NCBI GenBank assembly: GCA_016946835.1 | Contig: JACVTC010000001.1 | Location: 2,392,501 to 2,427,500 of the forward strand | Direction: 5' to 3' | Source of the DNA: Neocallimastix lanati (nom. inval.) | Lineage: Eukaryota; Neocallimastigomycota; Neocallimastigomycetes; Neocallimastigales; Neocallimastigaceae | DNA: 35,000 nucleotides | Part shown: positions 1-16,438 of the stretch, piece after piece | How the letters are laid out: the number at the start of each line of letters is the position of its first letter | Position numbering within the stretch: the first letter of the stretch is position 1 | Position numbers and translations under genes: made by a program | The notes under the pieces: generated by a model | Database searches by the model: none | Seen by the model: only the letters and a program-made list of their open reading frames with translations | Told to the model about the DNA's origin: nothing

Positions 1-125
1 GAAAGAAAAATGACACTATTTCTTAAAAGAATAAAAAATTTTTTTCAAAATTAATAATATTATAGATTACCACCAATTGCAATATGCAATTGTACTAAAA
101 CGTTCATCCCTTAATATTGAATTTT

Positions 126-184
<59 letters not shown>

Positions 185-710
185 TTAATTTTATTTAATT
201 AATTTTATTTTTTCAAAATATTTTATATATTTTATTATTCTATAGATTGTTTTTCTTTTTTATTATTGTTATTATTATTATTAATTTTATTTTATTCTTT
301 ATTTAATTTTATATCTCGAATTACATATCATTAAATATTATATTATTAAAAGTTTGCTTTGATTTTGTTTTGTATTGTTTTTTTTACAATGTAATTTTTG
401 CAGAACTTTTATTACTACAATTATTTAATGATATCAATAATAATATTCATATATATTTCTAGGTATTTTATTTTTCTCTAATTTTTTATTTGTATTTGTT
501 ATTTTATTTTTATTCTAATTTTTTTTTTTTTTTTTTTAATATTTTTTAATATTTTTTACTCTAATTTAAGTTAAATAATTTTATATTTTATATTTTATAT
601 TTAATATTTTATATATTTTATATATTTTTAATATTATATCTATTATATCTTTTTTTATTTTTTTTCTTTTTGTTATTTTTAAATATTATTTTAAATATGA
701 CTTGAATAAC

Positions 711-741
<31 letters not shown>

Positions 742-1125
742 CTAAAAATTTAAAAACTATTGAATATATACAAATAATAAAATATTTGGAATTACCATTA
801 TATTCTATTATTATTATAATATTTTTTATACTTGTTTGTTTAAACGTTTTTAAGTTTTTTTTTTTAATTTTTGTTATTTTTTTTTCTAATAAGCTTTTTT
901 ATTTTTTTTAAATATATAATGTATTTCATGTTAATTGTGGGAATTCTTGTTAAAGAAAAATAAAAAATTTTTCCAATAGGTTATGACTTTTAAATATTGA
1001 ATTCAACAAAAAAAATTCATATTTCTATATAAAAATTTTTTTAAAAAAAATGATAAACGATATTTATATTTATATTTATTTTTTTTATCAATAAATACGA
1101 ATAGGTGTCGTCAATTTGATTAAAG
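1..1125. other. AT-rich stretch without a confident gene
   Basis: Almost pure A/T with a (TTTA)n run at about 126-184, T-runs near 520-537 and 711-741, and no coding region I can support. A short stretch of higher GC at about 64-115 could be an exon-like relic: it follows a possible acceptor TATAG and is open in more than one frame on both strands, so no frame can be chosen. The short hydrophobic ORF at 702-911 is made of T-run codons (Phe, Ile) and is not a gene. Confidence 0.6.
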
Positions 1126-1938
1126 TTAATATAAAGAAACAAGAGAATAACTTTCATGCTCTATATAATGATTATGAATTCTTTTTGCCCAACCATTAAC
1201 ATAATAATCAAGTTCTAATTGATCGTGATAACTTTTAACAAGTTGATAGTTTCTATTCCATCTATTAAAGAAATTTTTTTTATTTTATTTATTAAAATTT
1301 ATATTAATATAAAATTCTAAAAAGAAATTGCAAGAAATTATAATTAAAAGTTTTATAAACATATAATTTAAACTATTCATCATTATAATATTTACCTAAC
1401 TACACCAATAGCATGCCATTGACCAGTTGGTAAAAGTTCAAATTCAATTAAAGGATCAAAGTAAAGGTCATCACTTTCAGCTGTATCTTTTGAAACAGAA
1501 ATAGAAGGTGGAGCTTCTGGATTTTGAGAAGTCACACTTTGAGATAAATGAGCAACTGCAATTACAGTTTTACCATTTGGATCTGCATCATATGAAGTAT
1601 AACGACTAACAATTAAAGGTCTTGATTCCATACTTTGAACTTTTACTGACCATTCACCGGTATGATTAACTAATTGATCGTAAATACCATGCTTTCTAAA
1701 TATCGATTCAATAGTATTACCAAAATCTAATTCTGGTGAAGGATAAGCATATGCATTTGGTTTTGCTATGATTTATTATAATTTATAATAATAGTAAAAA
1801 TATTTTAAAATTTTGATTATTATAGAAATATGATATTAAATATTTATTAAATATTTATTAAATTTAATATATACCATTAGTTATTTGACAATTTGGAATA
1901 GTAACTTTTGGAATATGAGCCTTCTTGTATCTGTACAT
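1126..1938 (-). CDS. DUF6908-like protein, function unknown (3 exons)
   Basis: Exons on the minus strand are 1938-1875, 1765-1396 and 1261-1126, giving 189 aa. Introns of 109 and 134 nt start GTATAT and GTAAAT, end TAG, and the phases agree. An in-frame stop lies upstream of the ATG at 1938, which fixes the start. The protein is compact with no signal peptide or membrane span. It opens with a basic stretch (MYRYKKAHIPK), followed by a helix-like segment (IESIFRKHGIYDQLV, residues 40-54). It then has the pattern PLIVSR (71-76), VIAVAHLSQ (89-97) and DLYFDPLIEFEL (121-132), then GQWHAIGVVRW. This order (PL.I, a V.VAH strand, then DL..DP...F and a Trp strand) resembles what I know of bacterial DUF6908. 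That match is from memory and is moderate. Codon use is AT-adapted and two introns are present, so any transfer is old. Ser/Pro-rich residues 98-120 look like a loop insertion. Confidence 0.75.
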
Positions 1939-4800
<2,862 letters not shown>

Positions 4801-5020
4801 AAAGATTTAATAATACATGAATTTTTACTTTATTTACACTAATATTTATGTGGCGTATTTTATGTCAAGCCACATTTATAAATGTACTATCCACCATTTC
4901 TCCTTGTTAACCATATCAATTACGTATTATTATATTAAATTCACATAAATAATATATATTAGATAAAGAGTCTCATATGATTCTATTCTTATATTCAAAA
5001 GTACTTTTTAAAAAACCGAC

Positions 5021-5392
5021 ATGTTTCAAGAAACTACTTTAGCTAAAGACAAACACGGAAATTCCAACACCATCCATTTAAAGTTTCCTATTTCAAACGA
5101 TGCCAAAACCTGTAGTATTAAGGAATTTTTTAGAATCTGATATTATTGGTCATTTAAATGATGAATTCTTTATTTACGTTCAAAAGGGTATTGATGTAAC
5201 CAACAGGGCCATTATGAACATCATTACTTCATTATTACTTAATTTAAACCTCTCAGTTCAAGAACCTGTTCCCCCTTCAAAACAATAATTACTTTACAAG
5301 CAGTTGTAAATAATAATACACCATGGGCATTTAATAATGACGCACCAGCGTTTACTAACAATAGTGTTCTAATTGGTATTTTTGGAAAATAG
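5021..5392 (+). pseudogene. Frameshifted Gag-like ORF remnant
   Basis: Coding-like sequence runs through three frames. ATG at 5021 opens a 39-codon frame that hits TGA at 5138-5140, just after a T-run at about 5125-5131. A second frame then continues (from about 5130, through LESDIIGHLNDEFF) to TAA at 5286-5288. A third takes over near 5276 (TIITLQAVVNNNTPWAF) and ends at TAG 5390-5392. Codon composition is less extreme in A/T than the flanks and the amino-acid composition is protein-like in each piece, which suggests one ORF broken by two indels. I do not recognise the domain. Its position before the zinc knuckle makes a capsid (Gag) role the best guess. More stop-ridden fragments follow to about 5800. 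Confidence 0.45.
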
Positions 5393-5844
5393 AACCAAAA
5401 GACTAATTATCGTTTAAAAAATTGTTGTCAAATTAACATTAATGATTTCAAAAAAAAAAAAAGTTGACTAAAAAATCTTAAAAGAGATTAGTCATCTAAC
5501 TAACTGTTATCATGTATTATGAAAAGATTCAAAGGAAAATACCATAACAACAAAAGATGATATGGAGTACTGATTTATAAGACTCAGAATTTTTAAAACC
5601 AAAGAATAAAACCAAAGTAATTAGATCAAGGAAAGGAAATATTCACAGAAATGGAAGAAATTGAATTAGATAATACAAGCAAAGATAAAATTAAAATACC
5701 ATGTATATAACATTCTTATAGATAATTACAAAAAAAAAATTGTTCAATTCGTAAACAACAATCCAGATGAATATTTAGAAAACTCTTAAAAAGAATTATT
5801 TTAGAAAGATCATATGTTGAAAAGATGATAATGATGATCCTATG

Positions 5845-6129
5845 ATAGCCTTCCAAAAATATTAAATTATCTACACATAGTTTGAACATATATTTGTTAT
5901 AAAAACCTGTATGTTTATTTTAATAAAATTGGAAGGCTATATCAAAATATGATGAAAAACAGCTATGATATATATATGATGATATAGTTTTGAAAGTTCA
6001 ATTAACGATACAGTTTTGATATATATTCAATTAATAAATATAGCTAAGTTGTTTAATAAAACCATATAACTTTTTATAATTATTTTGAACAAATATAGCT
6101 AATATTTTTATATAAACTATATGGTTTTA
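5845..6129. repeat. Two short perfect inverted repeats in the decayed element
   Basis: ATAGCCTTCCAA (5845-5856) pairs with TTGGAAGGCTAT (5929-5940), and TAAAACCATATA (6057-6068) pairs with TATATGGTTTTA (6118-6129). Both are 12/12 matches, separated by 72 and 49 nt. Between them a degenerate direct repeat of the form GATAYAGTTTTGA followed by TTCAATTAA or TCAATTAA occurs twice (about 5983 and 6007). The first pair contains G/C-rich sequence that is unlikely by chance here. They may be MITE-like insertions or folds of the parent element. Confidence 0.5.
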
Positions 6130-6428
6130 TAATTAATATTAGCAATATATGCATATATGTTTATTTAATTAACAACATAGTTTTTTAATAAATAATATTA
6201 ATATTTTTAATAAATAAATAATAATATTAATAATTTTAATAAATAATAATAATATATTTTATAATGTTTTTAATAATATTTTTAATCATATTTAATAATA
6301 TTTTTATTATGGATATTGGTTACCTTAGCAAGAGGAAAAGAATTTCAAGATTAAATAAAAAAAAAATAGCTTTCTAACATTAATAACAATAAGAAAAATA
6401 AATATAGATATATAAGAAGGATAATAAA

Positions 6429-6497
6429 AGTTATTGGTATATATGTGATGTGAATAAACATTCCATAAATGAATGTCATTTTAATATTAAAAAATAG
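6429..6497 (+). pseudogene. Mutated CCHC zinc-knuckle fragment (retroelement Gag relic)
   Basis: The frame reads YWYICDVNKHSINECHF and stops at TAG 6495-6497. The spacing Cys-x4-His-x4-Cys is that of the retroviral-type zinc knuckle (C-x2-C-x4-H-x4-C). The position of the first Cys, three residues before the second, is Trp (TGG at 6435-6437), one base from a Cys codon. The motif is therefore recognisable but should not bind zinc normally. Upstream and downstream frames are full of stops. Zinc knuckles of this spacing are typical of Gag in LTR retrotransposons; assignment to Ty1/copia is inference. Confidence 0.5.
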
Positions 6498-6689
6498 AGA
6501 AAATGATATCAAAAATCAAAATATTAAAATAATTACAGTAAAGGGAGGCAAAGCTAATAGTAATAGAAGAAATCATTAAATTAATTAGAAAATTCAGGAA
6601 ACTATAATAATTAAAATAATAAAGCTACTTTAAATTACAACAGAAGTGAAAACTACTCTGATAATGCTAGTAGGTTATTATCTACTTTT

Positions 6690-7180
6690 ATTGTCTTATG
6701 TCTTCGGCGTATTAAGCTTGTCAGTGATCTAGGGGGATGAGGTAATAATACAATCCTCTAAGATTAAGGTGTAACCAAGTTATTAACTGAACTTGGCTCG
6801 TGTAAATTTTCCTTTTCTTAATTAAGCCTAGAACCCTTAGTGTAGTGAAAATCATAGAAAAAATAGAAAATCCACGATCATATTCTTATTTTCGGTCGAA
6901 TGCTAAATAGGGTGTTAGGCATTTCGCCAAATTGAAAATTATTAAATAAATAAATAAATCAATAAATAAAATTAAATATTATTAATATCGAATAAAAACA
7001 ATTTCAAAAAAAATTATTTTGAATAAATATTTATATATTTATTCATTTATTTATATCAATACGCCACTTGCGAAATGCAATTTGGGGAAATGCAACTCTC
7101 CCTGCTAAATATACTCATCTAAACTGTATATAGTACTAGTTGTTCAATGTCATAACCCTTAATTTCTTGTAAAATAGGGG
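6690..7180. repeat. GC-elevated, hairpin-rich island (LTR-like or untranslated element end)
   Basis: This non-coding stretch is much less AT-rich than the flanks. Hairpins include CCAAGTT (6775-6781) with AACTTGG (6790-6796) and a GGGGAT/ATCCTC stem at about 6733-6758. GCATTTCGC near 6918 is the reverse complement of GCGAAATGC near 7070. No frame stays open for long. The position at the 3' end of Gag-like remnants suggests an LTR or 3' untranslated part of the element, but no second copy exists in the window to define ends. Confidence 0.35.
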
Positions 7181-7199
7181 AAAACCTTGAAATTTTTTT

Positions 7200-7325
7200 T
7201 TTTTTTTTTTTTGATATTGTCGAGGTCGAACTAGAAACTTAGAAACTTATTGTTTATAATCTTATAGGAGTAATTCATAAATAGAATAGAAACATGATAC
7301 AAAAACGAAAAAATTAAAATTGTTT

Positions 7326-7358
<33 letters not shown>

Positions 7359-8659
7359 AAGTTACTAATACAAAAGTTATATTTATTATTTTAAATTTTA
7401 ATATAATTTTTTTCTTTTTTTATTTTTAATTTTTCATTTAATAAAATTTACTTTATTTTTTATTAAGGTTCTAATAGTGAAAATTGACTTTTTGTTAAGG
7501 ATTGAATAATAATGTTAAAGGAATTTTAATATGTTCAAGAATATATAATAATGTATATATATACATTGAATATTTTTTTTTCCTGTGGATTTAAATATCT
7601 ATTATACAATTTTATTAAAAGTATAATTTTTATATATATATAATATTAAAAATATAACTCTCTATATAATCTTTATATAATAATTATTTTATTTTATTTC
7701 ATTATATATTATTTTTTTCATCTTAAAAGGGATAAATACACCTCATTATTATTATTATTATTAACATATATTAATAATCAAAAATTTTTATTATTAAATT
7801 TTTAATAATAAAAAAAATTTTTATAATATATAATATTATTTTTTATCATTAAATGAAGTTTCCTTTAAGATATTTAATAACAAAATAAGTTTTTTAATAT
7901 TTTTTTATTAACTAAATATTATATAAAAAATTTTAATTTATATGTAATATACGATTTATTTAATATATATTTTTCTGATTTATTTACGTACTAATTGTAA
8001 TTTATTTATTTATTATTATCTTTCATGTTTAATTTTTTTTATTTTATTTTTATACATAGTATTTATATTTAAATAAAAAAAAAATAGTGGTGGTAAATGA
8101 TTAAAATAGAATCAACATATTGTTATTTAATTAATAGTTTTTAGTGAAAAAAAAAAAATAAATAAATATTAATAAATATAGGATAAAAGGAAAAAACAAT
8201 ACTATATTGTTGAGGTACTCTCCATCCTCAAAAGGTGGTGTATTTTTTAGGTACATATAGACATAATGATTCTAGTTCTTATTTACTTTCAAACAACTAA
8301 CTTCATATTTGCTTCATAAGAACCTAGGTCCATTTTTTGTAGGTGTATCTTAGATAAATAATACTATTATTTAAAAATAATTATTAAATAATTGAATAAA
8401 AAATTTTTTTTATAAATAAACTTATTAGCATTAATTAATAAAATTTTATGTCATCACGTGAATAAAATGATACAGTGTTATAAAAATGACCTATATATTT
8501 TTTTAATTTTATTTTATGTAATTTTTATTATTACTATTTTTTTTTTTTATGTATTAATTAATTTATTAACCACAAAATAAAAAAAAAAAAAATTAAGAGC
8601 TGCTATATATACTATGTTTTCTCAACAATTAAGTTTAACATGTATTTTTATTATCAAAG
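7200..8659. other. Intergenic region upstream of SEN54
   Basis: A/T-rich with a T-run near 7191-7212 and an A-run near 7327-7356. One less AT-rich patch at about 8205-8340 carries an imperfect inverted repeat (CTAGTTCTTAT at about 8272, ATAAGAACCTAG at about 8316). It has short open stretches on both strands, such as KNTPPFEDGEYLNN on the minus strand, and could be a coding or mobile-element relic. No complete gene is visible. Confidence 0.5.
8455..8460. promoter_or_regulatory. Palindromic CACGTG (E-box-like) upstream of SEN54
   Basis: CACGTG lies 200 nt before the SEN54 start codon in otherwise A/T DNA. In fungi CACGTG is bound by bHLH factors of the Cbf1/Pho4 type. I see a single copy and no supporting site, so function is a guess based on rarity and position. 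Confidence 0.25.
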
Positions 8660-11491
<2,832 letters not shown>

Positions 11492-14400
11492 AATAAATTA
11501 GGAGACAATAATTTATTTTATTTTTTAAAAATAAAAATATATATAGATTTATTTATTTATTTATTTATTTTTATTTTATTTTATTTTATTTTATTTTATT
11601 TTTAGTATTTATTAATACTATTTTCATTATTATTATAAATATTATTTAATTTAAATTAAAATAATTATATTGTATCTATAAGTTAATCAAGTTTTTCTTT
11701 TTTTTTTTTTTTTTATTTTATTATATATATATATATATAAATATAAAATTTTTGTAATAATTAATTTATTATAATCATAAAAATAAATTGATATTAACAT
11801 ATATGTTTTAATAGTAAAAAAAAACATTTTTATTATTACTATCATTAACATGATTACTATTGTCATTAATGCTATTTAGAATTTTATTAAATACCAAAAT
11901 TTTTATATAATTTATATTATTTTTGTTATTATTGTTATTATTATTATTTTTTTTTTTCTTTTTAATAATTATAATAATCCTTTTATTAAATAGGAAAATA
12001 AAAATAAAAAAAAAAAAAAAAAAATAGTATTGTATAATATTTAATAATTATAATTATTATTCTCATAAATAAATAATATATCTTTTCATATATTTATTGA
12101 TTTTTTTTTTTTTTGTTTTTTTATTTAATTTTCAATTTTTAACTTTTTAATTTAATAACTTTTAATTTTAAATTAAATTGGTATCCAATATTTTAATATA
12201 TTTATATTGATGGGATGATACTAATATTATATTATTTAATTTTAATTTATCTATTTATCTTTATTCTTTCTCTTTATTAATACTAATTATACCCTAATCT
12301 CTGTTACCTATATATATATATAAAAGATAATTAAAAAAAAAAAAAAAAATAAAATAAAAAAAAAAAAAGGAATCAATTAGGATTATTGATTATTTAATAT
12401 AATAATAAATTATGTTTTTTAAAAACATATATATATATTTTTTTATATTACTTTCCTTAATTTATTAATTTATATTATATTCAATATTACTTTTCTTAAT
12501 TTCTTGATTTATATTTTTATTCTATTCTATTGTATTATATAAATTAATCATAAATAATAAAACAAAAAACGAAAAAAGATAAAAGACAAAAAACAAACAA
12601 CAAATAACAAACAACAAACAAGAATATAATAAAATATAAAAATAAAAATTTGAATATAATAATAATAATAATAATATAATAACAATAATAATAATAAAAG
12701 TATTTTCTTGGAAATTAAGAATGAATATAATGAATAAAGACATAATACAAATATATTTATATTGTTTTTATTTATTTTTTATAATTATTCTATTGTTAAT
12801 CTTTTTATATATATTAATTTTCTTTATTTAACATTTTTTTTTTTTTTTTATATTTATTTATTTATTTTATTTTATTTTCTTATATATATATTATTTATAT
12901 ATTTATTTTTTCATTAACATTAATCTAAAAAGACACATAAAACAAAAATATAAAACATAAAACAAAAAGTATAAAACAAAATGATTAAATGATTAAATTT
13001 TATTAATAATTTATTAATATTGATTTTTTTTTATTTATTATATTTTTGATATGAAATATTATGGCATAAACTTTAATTTATATTAAAAAAAGAAAAAAAG
13101 TTAATATTTGATATTAAAATAGGATATAAAATATTAAAAAATAATTTTGTTCAAATATTTTTATCGAAAATATTTATTTTTTATTTTTATTATTTTTATT
13201 ATTTTTATTATTTTTTATTTCTATACTTTTTATATTATATTAAATAATTTAAATTTTTATACTAAATTTATTAATTATTTTTTTTTTATAATATGAAAAT
13301 ATTATCACATATTATATCTTTTAAAATCAATAAATTTAAAATATTTTTTATTTTTTTATTTTTTTATTTTTATTTTTTTATTTTTATTTTTTTTTTGATA
13401 TTATTTTATGTATAATGAAAACTTTGTTGGGATAAAAAGAAAAAAATTTTTTTATACGGTTACGGCTTTTTTTTTTTTGTAAAGGTAATAAAATTTGATA
13501 ATCTATAAATAAATATATTAAATAATTCATATTCTGAATAAAAATTTATATATATATATATATTTTTTTTTATATTCAATTCTTACTATTTAATATTTTT
13601 CATTTTTTTTTATATAGTTATATCTATAATTTATTATATATTAAAGTTTTAATTGATAATGAACTTTATTTAATAAAATTTTATTTATTTTTTTTTTTTT
13701 TTTTAATTTTTTTTATTTTGGGTTTGTGATACAAAAAGTTACTTTTATTTTCTCTCTCTCTTTTTTTTTTTTCATTTTGTATAACCTATAAAATATTAAA
13801 AATAAACAAAAAAAAATTTTTTTTTGATATATATAAAAAAGATTTTGTATTTAATTATATATTTATTATTATTATTATTATTATTTATATATATATGAAG
13901 GTTACATATAATAAAAGTCATTGTTACATATAATTATCAAATATATTTTATTTTATTTTATATTATTTTTATTATATTATATTTTATTTTATTCAATCTG
14001 TATTTTAATATTTGTTTTCCAACTATTTATTAAAATTATTATAATATTATTCAGTAATAGTTTTTTATAATAGTTTTTTTTTTTATATATTATGATTTAT
14101 TTTAAAATTTTTATTCTAAGAAGAAAATAATGGTTAATAATTAAAAAAAATTAACCGTTATTATCTTTTTTTTATCAAAAATAAGAAAAAAATTCTTTTT
14201 AATATCATCTTATATCATCATACATATATAATATTAAAATGATTTATATTAAACACATATAGTTTTGAATATTATTAATTACTAAAAAAAAAAAAAAGAT
14301 AAAAACACAAATAGTTTTGAATATTATTAATTACTAAAAAAAAAAGGATAAAATCAAATATAAAAAATAAACCAAAAAGTATAAATAAAACAATTTATTT

Positions 14401-15665
14401 GATATTTTAATTCATAAATAACAATAATTTAATAAAAAGGTTTTCCTTTGTGCTAATTATAAAAAAAATACTTTCTAACACAAAAGGATAATAATAAATA
14501 AAAATAATAATAAATAATAATAATAATAATAAAATTATTATTTAAATTTTTTACCTAATGAGATATATTTTTATATTAAAATTAATTAAATAAATCAATA
14601 ATAACTAAAATTATAATATTTAAACTTTTCATTTTGATTTCCATGTGTTATGAAAAATAAATAAATTTTTATATTTATTCAATTAAAAAAAATTTTATTA
14701 TTATTTATTATTTATAATTTATTATTTTTATTATTACCTTATTTTGATTTTAATATAAAATCTAAATATATATTATATACAATTATCATTACTATTGGTA
14801 TTATATTTTATAATTTAATATAATATATAATAGCTATATAACAACAATACTAATTTTTTCTCTTAATATTGTTTAGGTTTATATAAAATTAGAAATAAAA
14901 AAAAAATAATAAAATTAAATAAAATTAAAAAAAAAATCAAAAAATAATAATAATAGTAATAATAATAATAATAATAATAAAAAGCTTTATACTAAATAAA
15001 GTAAAAGGACAAATTTTTAATTTAATTTATTAATATTTTTTTTATAAATGGAAAAAAAAAATTAGTTTAATAAATAAATATATAATTAAAATAGAAAAAA
15101 AAAAAAGGTTAAGATTACACAATTCTTTGTGCTATCTATAAATATTTTTTTAATAATAATATCAATAATATTAATAATTATATTAATAATAATAGTAATA
15201 ATAGCAGTAAAATATTAATAATTGTAATAATATATAATAATTAATGAATAATAATAATAGGTTCTTGATAATAATAATAATGGTAATGATAATATTAATA
15301 ATAAATAATATTGACTTCAATGTTTGATTAAATGTTAATATATTTATTTATATTTATGTTTAATAAGTGATTTAATTTATTTTTTATTATTATTAAATAA
15401 ATATATATATTTATTTATTTAATTAATTTCTTTATCTATTTTTAATTTTTTTATTCTTTTTTTTTTTTTTTTTTTTTTTTCCTCACTATATAAATAATTA
15501 TTTTTTTCTTTTAAAATAAAAAAAAAAATCTTTTTTATATAATTATTTTTTTAAGATAAAAAAATATTTCATTTAAAGTAAAAAATAAATAGAGAAAAAA
15601 AAAAAAAAAAGACAAAAAGGGAATTAAAAAAAGAACAATTTTTAATTATATATAATAATAAAAAA
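11492..15665. other. 4.2-kb AT-rich intergenic desert
   Basis: I see no gene, tRNA or conserved RNA. Content is T- and A-runs, (AAT)n and (TTTTA)n tracts and long alternating AT. A short tandem duplication lies at 14252-14336. The T-rich ORF on the minus strand at 12522-12743 is low-complexity Leu/Ile/Phe and is not supported. The last 100 nt before 15666 are purine-rich (A/G) and probably form the leader of the SNARE gene. Confidence 0.55.
14252..14348. repeat. 52-nt tandem duplication
   Basis: AGTTTTGAATATTATTAATT begins at 14261 and again at 14313. Each copy is followed by ACTAAAAA and an A-run, then GATAAAA or GGATAAAA. The two copies differ mainly in A-run length and one base before the shared core, so this is a young slippage-type duplication with no sign of function. 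Confidence 0.8.
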
Positions 15666-16438
15666 ATGTAATAATTATTTATAGTAGTAATATTAAATAT
15701 ATGCTATAATATATATGTATTAAAAAATTATATTAACGAAAATTTATTTAATTTTCTTTTATTTAATACAAACAATAAAAAGGTCACAAAAAGTTGATAA
15801 TGTTAAAAAACAAGTAAATATTTAATTATATATATGTTTGAAAACCTATCGTATAATTTAAAAAAAAAAAACTAAATCAATATTTTTTTTTAATATAAAA
15901 AAAATATAGCTTGATGAAGTTGCTCAAGTTATGCAAAACAATGTAAATAAATTGGCTGAAAGAGGTGAAAAAGTTAATTCTCTTCAATTAAAAAGTGGTA
16001 ATTATTCAATAAATAGAATATATATATAAAAGGATATATATATTATACAATTATTTAAAATTTATAAAATAATTCATTAATTATTTTTCTATTATTTAAA
16101 AAAAAAAAAAGAGGAAATCAATGAACTTTCAAAAAACTTTAAACGTAATGCTAATGAAGTAAAAAGAAAGATATGGTATAAGGATATGAAATTAATAGCA
16201 ATTATAATTCTTATTATATTATTAATAGTGTTCTTTATACTTTGTAAGTTATTAAACTTTATTATTTAATTTTATTATAGTATGATAATTATGTATTATT
16301 ATTAATTTACTAATAAAAATTAATATTATATATGTATTTAATAATAAAATATAAAAATATACATAAAATTAATCTATAATTAACAAAAAAATAGTTATCG
16401 TTATTGGAAAAAAAAATGAAGTTCCAAGTACTAATTAG
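15666..16438 (+). CDS. SNC1: Synaptobrevin/VAMP-type R-SNARE (5 exons)
   Basis: Coding exons 15666-15667, 15783-15813, 15910-15997, 16112-16243 and 16395-16438 give 98 aa in agreeing phases. R-SNAREs on secretory vesicles zip with plasma-membrane Q-SNAREs to drive fusion. The SNARE helix runs from residue 2 to about 60, with MQNNVNKLAERGEKVNSLQ (19-37) carrying the zero-layer Arg29. RKIWYKDMK (59-67) is the juxtamembrane Trp/Lys motif, and 68-89 is a single hydrophobic anchor with a nine-residue luminal tail, so it is tail-anchored. It matches the yeast Snc1/Snc2 pattern best. Yeast Snc proteins are about 115 aa; here the N-terminal extension is almost absent. The start is unusual: AT at 15666-15667, a 115-nt intron (GTAATA...AAAAAG), then G, so the initiator ATG is split. 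Exon 2 has no in-frame ATG before an upstream stop at 15721. A more distant first exon (for instance from ATG 15244) cannot be excluded. Confidence 0.87.

Larger units (their letters stand above)
4850..7067. mobile_element. Decayed mobile element region bounded by a 10-bp inverted repeat
   Basis: This block is richer in G and C than its surroundings. It holds frameshifted protein remnants (5021-5392), further stop-ridden coding-like sequence to about 5800, small inverted repeats (5845-6129), a mutated CCHC zinc-knuckle motif (6429-6497) and a structured GC island (6690-6930). GTGGCGTATT at 4850-4859 is mirrored by AATACGCCAC at 7058-7067. A zinc knuckle downstream of a Gag-like ORF suggests a retroelement, perhaps Ty1/copia type. 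No reverse transcriptase, integrase or clear LTR pair is visible, so the class is inference. The element looks dead and internally deleted. Confidence 0.5.

Noticed and set aside
702-911. 69-codon Phe-rich ORF
   Set aside because: It is a reading of T-runs with no family resemblance, no splice context and no codon signal.
12522-12743. 73-codon Leu/Ile-rich ORF on the minus strand
   Set aside because: It is low complexity from A/T tracts, and its composition does not match the real exons in the window.
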